Part shown: positions 20,447 to 29,112 of the stretch, piece by piece | How the letters are laid out: the number at the start of each line of letters is the position of its first letter | How positions within the stretch are numbered: position 1 is the first letter of the stretch | Assembly: GCA_902826055.1 (NCBI GenBank) | Contig: CADEDJ010000023.1 | Span: 1 to 44,491 of the forward strand | Source of the DNA: an uncultured Nitrosomonas sp. | GTDB lineage: Bacteria; Pseudomonadota; Gammaproteobacteria; Burkholderiales; Nitrosomonadaceae | Reading direction: 5' to 3' | DNA length: 44,491 nt | Translations under genes and position numbers: made by a program | Notes under the pieces: model-generated | The model's database searches: none | What the model was told of the DNA's origin: nothing | What the model saw: the letters and a program-made list of their open reading frames with translations, nothing else

Positions 20447-22201
20447 TCAGCGGCCGAAACGAGAACGGGTTAATTTTATATCAGCCCGTTGCCAGGCTTT
20501 TGCAAATCTTGTTTTGATAATGGCTGCGCGCTCATGTTTGTTTTGTGCTGTTAATGCCTGCATCAAGCCAAAAAGTGCCCAACCGTTATCGCGGTTGTGT
20601 TTCAGGTCTTCCCAATAAACGGTTTCCGCTTCTTCGGCTCTACCAATCGTTAACAACATCGCGCCCAATGCCAAGCGCGGCGGAAACTGAAACTCCGCTG
20701 GCTCGGTGTATTGCAACGCATCCTCGAGACGAACCGCTTTATCGAGATGCAAAATGGCTTGATCAAATTGAGCCCGTGCAAATGCAATTTCTCCTGTAAG
20801 CACTTCAACAGCAATATTCAGAATGCTGCTGGCATTATTTTTAGAAATCACAATGTCATCCGCTATGAGTGCTTGAGTATTTTTTCGCAATTCTTCCAGT
20901 TCCTGCTCGGCTTGCTGGATTTGATCCGTAGCGACCAACGCAAGGCCTCGTATGTAATGCCAACTGCCATGAATAAACAAGTTATCGGTCTGCGGAGCAG
21001 GTTCGGCAAGAATTTCCTGCCACAATCCGAATCGCGCCAATGCCCAGTACGGTGCCACGCGGAAAATAGCTGTAAGGGGTATTTCCTGTAAGGTTTTTTC
21101 ATCAATCATATTTGCAGCTTTTCGCGCGGATTCAATCGCGAGCTTGCTTTGACCATCTGCAGTGGCGGCATACCAGAGAAAATGTATATTGTGCGGATAA
21201 TATAGAACCGGATAATGCCCCTTTTCATGGCATTGCGAAATATAATTTTCATCAACCGCGATGGCCATTTGATTGCTTTTGATGGAATCTGCGTAGCGTC
21301 CGATGTTTTGATAGATATGTGCTGTCATATGAACCAAATGCCCGGCCTCTGGCACCAGATGCAATAAGGTATCGGCCGCTTGCTCGGCTTTTTCCGGAGT
21401 TTTCGTCGATTCCATCAAATGAATATACATATGCAATGCGCCTGGGTGTAGCGGATTGTCCTGCAATACTTTCTCTGTGAGCGCAACGACTTCAGCGATA
21501 CCTTCATGTGGTGTGCCATCCGGCATCCAGTAACCCCACGGCGACAAATCCATGACCGATTCAACATACAGCGTGGCGATATCCTGATCGTCCGGGAATA
21601 ACTGATGTACCTTGCGCATGGCTTGCGCGTAGGCCTTATCGTTAGTTTTTCGCTGTTGAGCATGACCGCTATAACGTTTTTCCAGTGCTTCGATCAATGC
21701 CAGTTCACGTGGCGAAGCATGCTGCATTAACTGCTTGGCTTGCTGGATTAATTGTTGGGCCTGAAGCTCATGGTCTTTCTCCATGTCGGCGTTAATGTTG
21801 GGACCAAGAACCAGTGCTTGGCCCCAGTAAGCCATCGCAAGTTCGGGATCAAGCCGCGCCGCTTCCCGGAAAGCCCGGCCAGCTTCTTCGTGATTAAATC
21901 CATACGACAGATTAAGGCCCTGATTGATGTAGAGCTGTGCTTGCTGATTTTGCGTACTGACTGGAAACGTGTGGTTTCCAAGGTTCATGAGGCGGGGTGC
22001 GTCCTCTTTTTCTTCGCATGTCAAATAGTTTGTTTTTTTCGATGACGCATGATGATCGGAACGATCTTCAGTTATAGGTAATTTTTCCTGTTGCTGGCTT
22101 GTTGCCGCTGCTTTCTCTAAAGCCGTGCAAGACTGCAAACCGTAAGCTGCAATCAGCGAACCAAGAATGGCTATCATAAATTTGAAATTACTGGATTGCA
22201 T
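20447..22201 (-). CDS. TPR-repeat lipoprotein
   Basis: The 584-residue protein begins with a lipoprotein-type signal (hydrophobic stretch, then LQSC with Cys25) and a charged linker. Tetratricopeptide repeats fill the rest: INQGLNLSYGFNHEEAGRAF, AARLDPELAMAYWGQALVLG, PLHPGALHMYIHLMESTKTP and others down to NRDNGWALFGLMQALTAQNK. It belongs to a widespread group of TPR proteins with no assigned biochemical role. The Cys residue predicts membrane anchoring. It appears to be a single gene with a terminator hairpin behind it. Confidence 0.85.
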   Translation of the reverse strand: MQSSNFKFMIAILGSLIAAYGLQSCTALEKAAATSQQQEKLPITEDRSDHHASSKKTNYLTCEEKEDAPRLMNLGNHTFPVSTQNQQAQLYINQGLNLSYGFNHEEAGRAFREAARLDPELAMAYWGQALVLGPNINADMEKDHELQAQQLIQQAKQLMQHASPRELALIEALEKRYSGHAQQRKTNDKAYAQAMRKVHQLFPDDQDIATLYVESVMDLSPWGYWMPDGTPHEGIAEVVALTEKVLQDNPLHPGALHMYIHLMESTKTPEKAEQAADTLLHLVPEAGHLVHMTAHIYQNIGRYADSIKSNQMAIAVDENYISQCHEKGHYPVLYYPHNIHFLWYAATADGQSKLAIESARKAANMIDEKTLQEIPLTAIFRVAPYWALARFGLWQEILAEPAPQTDNLFIHGSWHYIRGLALVATDQIQQAEQELEELRKNTQALIADDIVISKNNASSILNIAVEVLTGEIAFARAQFDQAILHLDKAVRLEDALQYTEPAEFQFPPRLALGAMLLTIGRAEEAETVYWEDLKHNRDNGWALFGLMQALTAQNKHERAAIIKTRFAKAWQRADIKLTRSRFGR

Positions 22202-22385
22202 AGCGCCACCTTTTATTTAAACGATTATGACGGTTGAATTGATCACTTGGTGTAAGGTAGTATTGTATGCGTTTCTTTGCTGTTGGTAATGGCAAAGGCG
22301 ATTTTCTTGCAGTCTATTTATCACCGAGCTTGGCATGCTGAAGCTTTTACAGATAACAAGTTATTAATTAAAAGGATGCGATATT

Positions 22386-22715
22386 ATGATTAATTCTATT
22401 TATTCCCCGTTTCGTCCGGCTGTTCTGATTCTGATAGTGCTATTAAGCTTTACCATATCCGGTTGTGCCGGTTCTCCAACGCAAGCAAGTACCGGTCAAT
22501 TTATCGATGATTCAGCAATTACTACAAAAATTAAGACCAAATTATTAGATGATCCAGTTGTAAGCGGACTTGCGATCAGTGTCGAAACGTTTAAAGGTAC
22601 CGTCCAGCTCAGTGGATTCGCTAACTCGAAAGAGGAAATTGCGCAAGCAGAAAAAATAACAAGAAGCGTGGAAGGCGTTAAAGCGGTTCGCAACAGTATA
22701 TTGCTGAAAAACTGA
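22386..22715 (+). CDS. BON-domain lipoprotein
   Basis: The 109-residue protein has a lipobox (ISGC, Cys27) after a hydrophobic stretch, then one BON domain: DDSAITTKIKTKLLDDPVVS, VETFKGTVQLSGFANSKEEI and KAVRNSILLKN. BON domains bind membranes or other envelope components and occur in OsmY and DolP, which protect the envelope under stress. With a single BON domain it is shorter than either. It is divergent from the TPR lipoprotein gene. A stress-related role is inferred from the family. Confidence 0.9.
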   Translation: MINSIYSPFRPAVLILIVLLSFTISGCAGSPTQASTGQFIDDSAITTKIKTKLLDDPVVSGLAISVETFKGTVQLSGFANSKEEIAQAEKITRSVEGVKAVRNSILLKN

Positions 22716-22777
22716 TGGCAAAAGAATGCGGTAAAAGCTTAATTCAGTAGACATCCATTGCTAATCACCGATGGATT

Positions 22778-22853
22778 ACAGGTATGTATGATCGTTTGCG
22801 CTTCTATCTGTAATGAATGCAAACTCATAACACAACTTTACATACATACCTGT
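22778..22853. repeat. Long-range inverted repeat between convergent genes
   Basis: A perfect 13-bp arm ACAGGTATGTATG (22778-22790) is mirrored by CATACATACCTGT (22841-22853). Within the loop, GTTTGC (22794-22799) pairs with GCAAAC (22819-22824). The element lies between the ends of two convergent genes. It may act as a terminator or be a small mobile palindromic element; there is no T run. Confidence 0.6.
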
Positions 22854-22882
22854 CGTAAGAGAAAGAGAATTTACATTATCGA

Positions 22883-23818
22883 TTATTGATTTACACCTGC
22901 TATCAGACCGTTACCTTTCTTGTCAGTACCCCAGATGCAATAATTGTAACGATTTACTCCTGGTATAATTCCCGCAGGAATTTCGGAGCAAGAACCCGTT
23001 ACTAAGTTATCTGGGAGCCAGCTACCGATTCCTCCCGGTTGGTTACATACGATGATATCGATTGATCGAACCGTTTCCATGGAAAGGCCAACACTTGTGA
23101 CCAGTGATGCTTTTGGCATAAATCCCGGTTTTATGCCAAAGCTTGAAATATTAGTGTGGCATTGTCCATACATGCCGTAGGGATCGCCAGCATCTTTAGC
23201 TTTTACTACCCCGATGGTAACAGCGTTACCAAATCCGTCATTTGCAGTACTGACGCAAAAATCATAAGGATTAGGGCCATTAGGGCAAGCGACACGCTCT
23301 GGTTTTGTTTTTGACCCCACATGGCTACTTTCACAAGCCAAGGTTACAATGCCTTTGATCCAACGCCTTTCCCCACCTATCAAAGATAGCTTTGACTTAA
23401 GTTGCGCACCACTAGGACAGTTGGTATAAAGGCCATTTGGATCAGTCTTGGCGTCAAATTTCAAAACTCCTAATGTGACGTTGTTACCAAGACCATCGTT
23501 GCCAGTATTTGTACAAAAAGCATAGGGACTATTAGCGGGGCAAGTGATTTTTTCGGGGGCGCCGCCTGAGAAAGGGCCACAATCCAACACCGTAATCGCT
23601 AATACATCTACTAATGACTCGCCTAAGAAAGCCACATGACTAGTCTTAGTTCCTAATGCACTACCATTTGGAGTGCAAAAACCATACAAAGCATTTGGAT
23701 CGGATATTTGATTATATCCAGTAGGAGCAGTCCCTGTGGCGAATAGTTGTGTGTTAAAAAACATCAAGGCACATACAAAAAAACTTGTCCAGACACTTCG
23801 ATATTGAATGGGTGACAT
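22883..23818 (-). CDS. Secreted protein of three four-cysteine modules
   Basis: I do not recognise a family. The 311-residue protein has a signal peptide (cut near FNTQLFA) and three tandem modules of 86 residues starting at Asp40, Asp126 and Asp212. Each starts DPxxxYxxC and carries four cysteines: 48/80/93/102, 134/162/178/188 and 220/258/277/294. The first two end with FCxxTxNDGxGNxVTxGV; the third ends with a similar YCIWGTDKKGNGLIAGV. Twelve cysteines in an exported protein suggest six disulphides. A strong GAGGAG ribosome binding site supports the start. No neighbour hints at function. Confidence 0.8.
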   Translation of the reverse strand: MSPIQYRSVWTSFFVCALMFFNTQLFATGTAPTGYNQISDPNALYGFCTPNGSALGTKTSHVAFLGESLVDVLAITVLDCGPFSGGAPEKITCPANSPYAFCTNTGNDGLGNNVTLGVLKFDAKTDPNGLYTNCPSGAQLKSKLSLIGGERRWIKGIVTLACESSHVGSKTKPERVACPNGPNPYDFCVSTANDGFGNAVTIGVVKAKDAGDPYGMYGQCHTNISSFGIKPGFMPKASLVTSVGLSMETVRSIDIIVCNQPGGIGSWLPDNLVTGSCSEIPAGIIPGVNRYNYCIWGTDKKGNGLIAGVNQ

Positions 23819-24035
23819 GATTTATCTCCTCAATTAGTAAGTTTACTGTAACACCAAGTTATTTCATATTATTGTTATTGCCGTCAGTGTAACCTGTATA
23901 TCTTATGACATATTGATAAATATCAAGAAATATCGTTAGCGCTTTTTATTTTGAGAGTTGCTGAATTTATGTTTTATGGAATAAAAAGAAAGAATAGAAC
24001 GTATCCCGTGATAGAAGAAATCTGTCAGATTTTAG

Positions 24036-25361
24036 CTAAAAAGGAATAGTGGCATCCACAGAGAATAAGAATTGGTCTTTTTTGCCATCGAATGGACGGA
24101 ATGCCATGTCAATGCCGTCGGCTCTATCGTAGCGAATATTTTTCCGGATGCTGGCGTTTTGTAACGGCTTCCAGCCGATCCCCAGTCTCTTTGCAGGTTT
24201 CCAATTCAGGCCCAATGTTACGGCATAGTAGTTCGCAGGGGCACTGATAAAAGGGACGTTGCCCGCATAACTGACACCATTATTATTCAATGCAGATAAT
24301 ATGCGATAAGGCGAAAACACGCGCCAGCCGTTACGGTCATGAAATCGTTCAGCGCGTATGCCAATGGATAAATCACGCAGCACTTCATACGTTAAATGGG
24401 TGTTGATGCTATACCATGCGGCATTTTTGATGCCGCCAGGGAGGTTGATGTTGCTTGCCCAACCGTGGGTATGCTGCAATACCAGGTGGGTTTTCGGCGT
24501 TAACCAATGTTGCAGGACAGTGCTGTACATAAGCCAAGGCTCATTCACGGCGGTTTGCCCATAGGTTCCGCCAAGTGTCGCGGTAGTTCTTTTGTCATTG
24601 CTATGCCAAAGAATTTGAGCGATTCCACCCCAATTATCCAATTGCTTATCAAAACCGCCATCCCAACCGCCGGTTGCGCTGCCTGTGGTTGCACCTCCGC
24701 GGATCGACCAGTTTTTATTGATCGTATAATTACCCAAAAATCCGGTATGCGTGAATGGTTCGCCACTGTTGAGAATATAGGCGCGGGTATAAAAAAAGTT
24801 GTCCGGAGCGGGAACGCTTTCATAACCTAAGGGTGTGTAGAAATGTCCCGCCTTGATGTTAAGGCCGTTACCGATCGGTACATAAGCTTCAAGATAAGCT
24901 TGCGGAAGCGCTATACCGTAAGTACGGGTGGAATTGCAGCACAAGTTCAGATCCCAATTACCTCGATCAGACGGTTCGCCGGTATTCTCATCAAATGCGG
25001 ATATGCCGAAAGCTTGCGTATAGATAGCATCCGTTCCGAATAAGAAATCGAAACGGCCGCCGATATCCCATGATCTACCTTCGGATTCCACCGGGCGCTG
25101 TATAAATAAATTGAGCTGATTTAATTGAAATCGATTAGCGCGATCGGCAAAAGTAACTGCTCCGTTGAAGCCGTCCGAAGGATTATTGGCATTGTAAGTA
25201 GCACCGCCGTTAATCCAGCCGCCAAACTTAAGGCCGCTTTGATGGTATAGATTGGTCAAGTTGTTGGCATTTGCAACATTTAAATTCAGCACAATCCACA
25301 GTAGAAATCCTGCAGCAGTGGCACTATTTTTTGACAGGTGATTGATTTTTGCCGGTTTCAT
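24036..25361 (-). CDS. Outer-membrane beta-barrel porin (BBP2/OmpL-like)
   Basis: Starting at ATG 25361, the 442-residue protein has a signal peptide (FLLWIVLNLNVANA-N). The mature part alternates polar and hydrophobic residues in amphipathic strands: FGGWINGGATYNANNPSDGF, DIGGRFDFLFGTDAIYTQAF, LNIKAGHFYTPLGYESVPAP. It ends in a C-terminal phenylalanine (FLFSVDATIPF), typical of outer-membrane barrels. It fits the family of putative beta-barrel porins often annotated BBP2. The frame extends upstream to 25445, but the extra residues do not form a better leader. The ribosome binding site is weak. Its substrate is unknown. Confidence 0.82.
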   Translation of the reverse strand: MKPAKINHLSKNSATAAGFLLWIVLNLNVANANNLTNLYHQSGLKFGGWINGGATYNANNPSDGFNGAVTFADRANRFQLNQLNLFIQRPVESEGRSWDIGGRFDFLFGTDAIYTQAFGISAFDENTGEPSDRGNWDLNLCCNSTRTYGIALPQAYLEAYVPIGNGLNIKAGHFYTPLGYESVPAPDNFFYTRAYILNSGEPFTHTGFLGNYTINKNWSIRGGATTGSATGGWDGGFDKQLDNWGGIAQILWHSNDKRTTATLGGTYGQTAVNEPWLMYSTVLQHWLTPKTHLVLQHTHGWASNINLPGGIKNAAWYSINTHLTYEVLRDLSIGIRAERFHDRNGWRVFSPYRILSALNNNGVSYAGNVPFISAPANYYAVTLGLNWKPAKRLGIGWKPLQNASIRKNIRYDRADGIDMAFRPFDGKKDQFLFSVDATIPF

Positions 25362-25665
25362 GGGTTCTGATCGAGACAATCCAAAAGAGTGAATAGGTTC
25401 GAACTCTAGCGCAATCGCAATCCTCGCAGATACAAGGAAAACCATTATTTTTTACTCAGTGAAACCATTAGATGTTGTTTGGTTTCGGGGAGTTTAGTAA
25501 TGTGATTGAATATGTGAAATAAGTGTAATATATTGATTGATATAGAAATATCTTATCTGGAAAGGGCAAGCGGGGTTTGTTGAATTCGTTTGTAGATAAA
25601 CCGCAGGCTAAATTGCCAGTTTTTGTGAAGTTGAATGGCGTCGTAACAGGGAATGAGTTTTTCAA

Positions 25666-27624
25666 TCAACTGGCAATTTGATTGATTGTATTTTGGGTGG
25701 TGGTTTCATCAGTTTGCGCCCATTCATTTTCCCACTGGCTGAATTGTTCTGCCGGCATCGGCATACTGACCAGATAGCCTTGCGCTACATCGCATTTCAA
25801 TGTTGCCAGAAGATCCCATACGGCCTGATTATCCACGCCTTCCGCCACCACTTCGAGATTGAGGTTATGGCCTAGCTCAATGGTTGAGCGTACGATCACA
25901 GCGGAGTCATTGTTAGTCACCATGGGCATGACAAACGATTGATCGATTTTGATTGAATCAACCGGTAATTTCTGCAGATAACTCAGACTCGAATACCCTG
26001 TGCCAAAATCATCGATGAATAATCGAATGCCGAATTTCTTAAGCTTGGTTAATGTTTCCAAGGCTCCGGCCGGATCTTTCATTAATGCACTTTCAGTCAA
26101 TTCAAATTGAATCAGCTCGGGACGAATTCCCCAAGTCGAAAATAAACCTTTGATGCGATCAATAAGCAGAGGATGGTATAAATCATGCGCGGATAAATTT
26201 ACAGACAAAGGCCGCTCCAATCCAGCTTCATGCCAAATATAGCTTTGGCTAAAAGCTGCGCCAAGCATCCAATGAGTCAGCGGAGTAATTAAACCGGCAT
26301 GTTCAGCCAGTTTGATAAAGTCCATCGTAGCCAGCATGCCATGTACAGGATGTTTCCACCGCACCAGAGCCTCGGCCCCACATACGCGCCGGGAGGCAAT
26401 GTCAACTTTGGGTTGGCAATACAGCATTAACTGATTTTGCTCGATGGCTTGGCGCAATTCACCCATCAAAGATAAGCGTCGCGTGCACTCTTGCTCCTGG
26501 CCTCCGGTATAAAGGGCAAAGCTACCCCGCGTAGAACTGGCATCCTGGGTGGCCACATTGGCACGCCACAGCAATGTATCGGCCTCGGTGGCATGGCCGG
26601 GATAGAGTGCAATACCGATACTTGTGCATGGATCGACCATTAGGCCAGCCACTTCCACGGGGTCATGCAAAACTTTAATTAATTGCTGTGCGACTTGAAT
26701 GGCATAGTCCGCTCCTCCTTTAGGCAAGAGTAATGCGAAATCACTTTCTCCCACACGCGCCAATACATCATTTTCCTTAACAGCAGGTGTCATACGTTGG
26801 GCCAGTTGCTGCAGCAATTGATCGCCTGAACGATAACCCAAAATTTGATTGATTTCGCGGAAACGGCCCATATGCAAATGTAACAAGGCGAGGGCGTGAT
26901 GGTTTTGCTTGGCAGTGTGAATAGCATCTTGCACGCGCTCAAGCAAGAGCGTGCGGTTGGGTAGTTCAGTCAGGGGGTCATAGTATGCCAGGCGCGTGAT
27001 CGTTGCTTCGGCCACTCGTTGCTTGGCACGTATGCGCAGATTGGCGATACCATAAGCGAGATCGTCAGCCAATTCCCTGAGTAATTTAACTTCTTTTTCT
27101 CCGAACGCATCGGGCTCAACCGCGGCAATAACCAGGGTGCCCAGTATTTCGCCATCGGAAAGTAAAGGAAATGCGGTCACTGCTGCGAAGCCGGATTTGA
27201 CTGCATCTTCGCGTAAGGGGGCATAAGCCGGTGTGGCAAAAGCTGGATCAGTAAGAATGTATCTGCCGATACAGGGTTGCCCGGTACGAATTGCGTTACA
27301 GCTCATCTCCGTATCCGCCCAAGAGTAATTCAATGCTTCGATAAATTCCTTATCTATCCCGACACCCACCATTACATGGACGCTATTGTCTTGGTTGTTT
27401 TCAACATAAGTGACGGCTGCCGTACGGTAACCGCCTTTTTCCACGATGACCTGGCACATATCGTGCAACAGTTCTTGCTCATCCAAAGCGTGCAATAACG
27501 TGTGATTACCGGCACTCAAAGTTTTGTGGGCGCGGGTAACGCATTCGAATTTTGTCAGTAATTCTTCAGTGGCTGGCGCCGAATTCAGACTGCCCTTATT
27601 TGATGCATCAGCAGGTTTTTTCAT
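25666..27624 (-). CDS. GAF-GGDEF-EAL cyclic-di-GMP protein, probably a phosphodiesterase
   Basis: The 652-residue cytoplasmic protein has a GAF sensor domain (about 28-198), a GGDEF domain (212-372) and an EAL domain (385-635). The cyclase signature is degenerate: GESDF at 292-296 instead of GGDEF. The EAL domain keeps its key motifs: EALVRW (418-423), ELTES, IDDFGTGYSS (537-546), the Lys in IKID and VAEG. It should therefore degrade c-di-GMP, with the GGDEF part perhaps binding GTP as a regulator. A GAGG site precedes the ATG. No membrane segments are seen. What the GAF domain senses is unknown. Confidence 0.92.
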   Translation of the reverse strand: MKKPADASNKGSLNSAPATEELLTKFECVTRAHKTLSAGNHTLLHALDEQELLHDMCQVIVEKGGYRTAAVTYVENNQDNSVHVMVGVGIDKEFIEALNYSWADTEMSCNAIRTGQPCIGRYILTDPAFATPAYAPLREDAVKSGFAAVTAFPLLSDGEILGTLVIAAVEPDAFGEKEVKLLRELADDLAYGIANLRIRAKQRVAEATITRLAYYDPLTELPNRTLLLERVQDAIHTAKQNHHALALLHLHMGRFREINQILGYRSGDQLLQQLAQRMTPAVKENDVLARVGESDFALLLPKGGADYAIQVAQQLIKVLHDPVEVAGLMVDPCTSIGIALYPGHATEADTLLWRANVATQDASSTRGSFALYTGGQEQECTRRLSLMGELRQAIEQNQLMLYCQPKVDIASRRVCGAEALVRWKHPVHGMLATMDFIKLAEHAGLITPLTHWMLGAAFSQSYIWHEAGLERPLSVNLSAHDLYHPLLIDRIKGLFSTWGIRPELIQFELTESALMKDPAGALETLTKLKKFGIRLFIDDFGTGYSSLSYLQKLPVDSIKIDQSFVMPMVTNNDSAVIVRSTIELGHNLNLEVVAEGVDNQAVWDLLATLKCDVAQGYLVSMPMPAEQFSQWENEWAQTDETTTQNTINQIAS

Positions 27625-27876
27625 AGATCCTCACTTCAAAATTGCACCGGCTCCATTATAATCAATAGATTGTTTCATTTCCCGCGAGTTCTAATTTTGA
27701 TGCATTGCACAGAAGAAACAAGCCTTTTTCGCGGTAACAAACTATAGGTAAAGCAGTACACTGAGTCAACGCGTTGCTGAAAAAACTTTAAAAATTATGG
27801 GCCTTGTTAGAGGCTGGAGATGGCGGAATTTTGAAAGAATAATTATATTGAACACTGATGATAAGATGACATTTCG

Positions 27877-29112
27877 ATGAATTGGAGTGAAATAAAAAAC
27901 TGGGGAAACTATTGGGAACAGCTCCGTAAGGCATTGCTGGAGCCAGCAATTGATAAGGCGTTACTGGAGGTTTCGTTGCGTGAAGCGCGCACAAAGCTAC
28001 CGGTACCGGTTATATGGTTGCTGGGTAAAACACAAGCGGGAAAAACGTCTATTATCAGAGCCTTGACGGGAAGTCCGTCGGCTGAAATTGGTAATGGTTT
28101 CCAGCCGTGCACGCGCAATTCTCGCTTCTATGATTTTCCAGCAGAAACTCCGATCATCAGGTTCCTCGATACGCGCGGCCTAGGGGAAGTTTCCTATGAT
28201 CCGGGCGAAGATATTCGTTATTGCGAATCGCAAGCGCATTTGTTGATTGCGGTCATGAAAGTGGCTGACATCAATCAGACCGGCATATTTGAAGTTTTAC
28301 ATGCGATCCGCCAGCGTCATCCCGAGTGGCCTGTACTCATCGTGCAGACCGGATTGCATGAGCTCTACCCGGTTGACTTCAAACACATACAGCCTTGGCC
28401 TTATGGTAAGGATCCGCTGCCAGATAGTATTCCATCAGATTTGCGCCGTGCCTTGCACGCACAGCAAAGCAGGTTGGGGAATTTGCCGGGTTTTGCGTCC
28501 ATTCGCTGGGTGGCGGTTGATTTAACGCTTCCTGAAGATGGATTTATACCGGCGGATTACGGTTTGGAGGCCTTGTGGCAGGCTATCGAATTGCTTTCAT
28601 CATTAGGCTTGCAGCATCAATTGAACGTTGGCAAGGAAGTGCATGATTTATATGCTCGCGCAGCGCATCAGCATATCGTTGGTTACACCTTTGCGGCTGC
28701 TGGAATGGGGGCCTTGCCGGTGGTGGATTTGGTCAGCGTTTCAGCCGTCCAAGCCAAAATGTTGCATAGTCTGGCGAAACTGTACGGACAGTTTTGGGAT
28801 AAAAATACGATCACTGAATTCTTAGGATTGATGGGTATGGGCATTGCGACTAATTATCTGACGCGGCTATTGAGCCGTGCGCTCATCAAAGTTATTCCGT
28901 TCTGGGGCCAGACCGTAGGTGCTGTCTGGGGTGCAAGTTCCAGCGGCGCTGCTACTTATGCGCTTGGCAAAGCTGCAATTTATTTTTTCATGCAGCGCAA
29001 AAACGGTTTAAATGTCGATTCTGAAACCTTACGGCGAATTTATGCAACTGAACTGGAGCGTGGCGCTTCAATTCTCAAAGAACGTCTGCGCGGAGCGGAC
29101 GAAACGAAATGA
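27877..29112 (+). CDS. GTPase with C-terminal membrane region (DUF697-like)
   Basis: The 411-residue protein has an Era/TrmE-like GTPase domain: Walker A GKTQAGKTS at 50-58 and DTRG at 98-101. The usual NKxD is replaced by a TGLHE-like stretch. The C-terminal half is hydrophobic and Gly/Ala-rich (YTFAAAGMGALPVVDLVSVS, FWGQTVGAVWGASSSGAATY), as in DUF697 (YcjF-type) proteins. The next gene overlaps its stop by 4 bp, so translational coupling is likely. This and the next GTPase probably act together at the inner membrane. Their process is unknown. Confidence 0.85.
   Translation: MNWSEIKNWGNYWEQLRKALLEPAIDKALLEVSLREARTKLPVPVIWLLGKTQAGKTSIIRALTGSPSAEIGNGFQPCTRNSRFYDFPAETPIIRFLDTRGLGEVSYDPGEDIRYCESQAHLLIAVMKVADINQTGIFEVLHAIRQRHPEWPVLIVQTGLHELYPVDFKHIQPWPYGKDPLPDSIPSDLRRALHAQQSRLGNLPGFASIRWVAVDLTLPEDGFIPADYGLEALWQAIELLSSLGLQHQLNVGKEVHDLYARAAHQHIVGYTFAAAGMGALPVVDLVSVSAVQAKMLHSLAKLYGQFWDKNTITEFLGLMGMGIATNYLTRLLSRALIKVIPFWGQTVGAVWGASSSGAATYALGKAAIYFFMQRKNGLNVDSETLRRIYATELERGASILKERLRGADETK

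Noticed and set aside
25468..25665. Short minus-strand open frame before the porin region
   Set aside because: No family resemblance, no ribosome binding site and AT-rich composition; more likely leader DNA.
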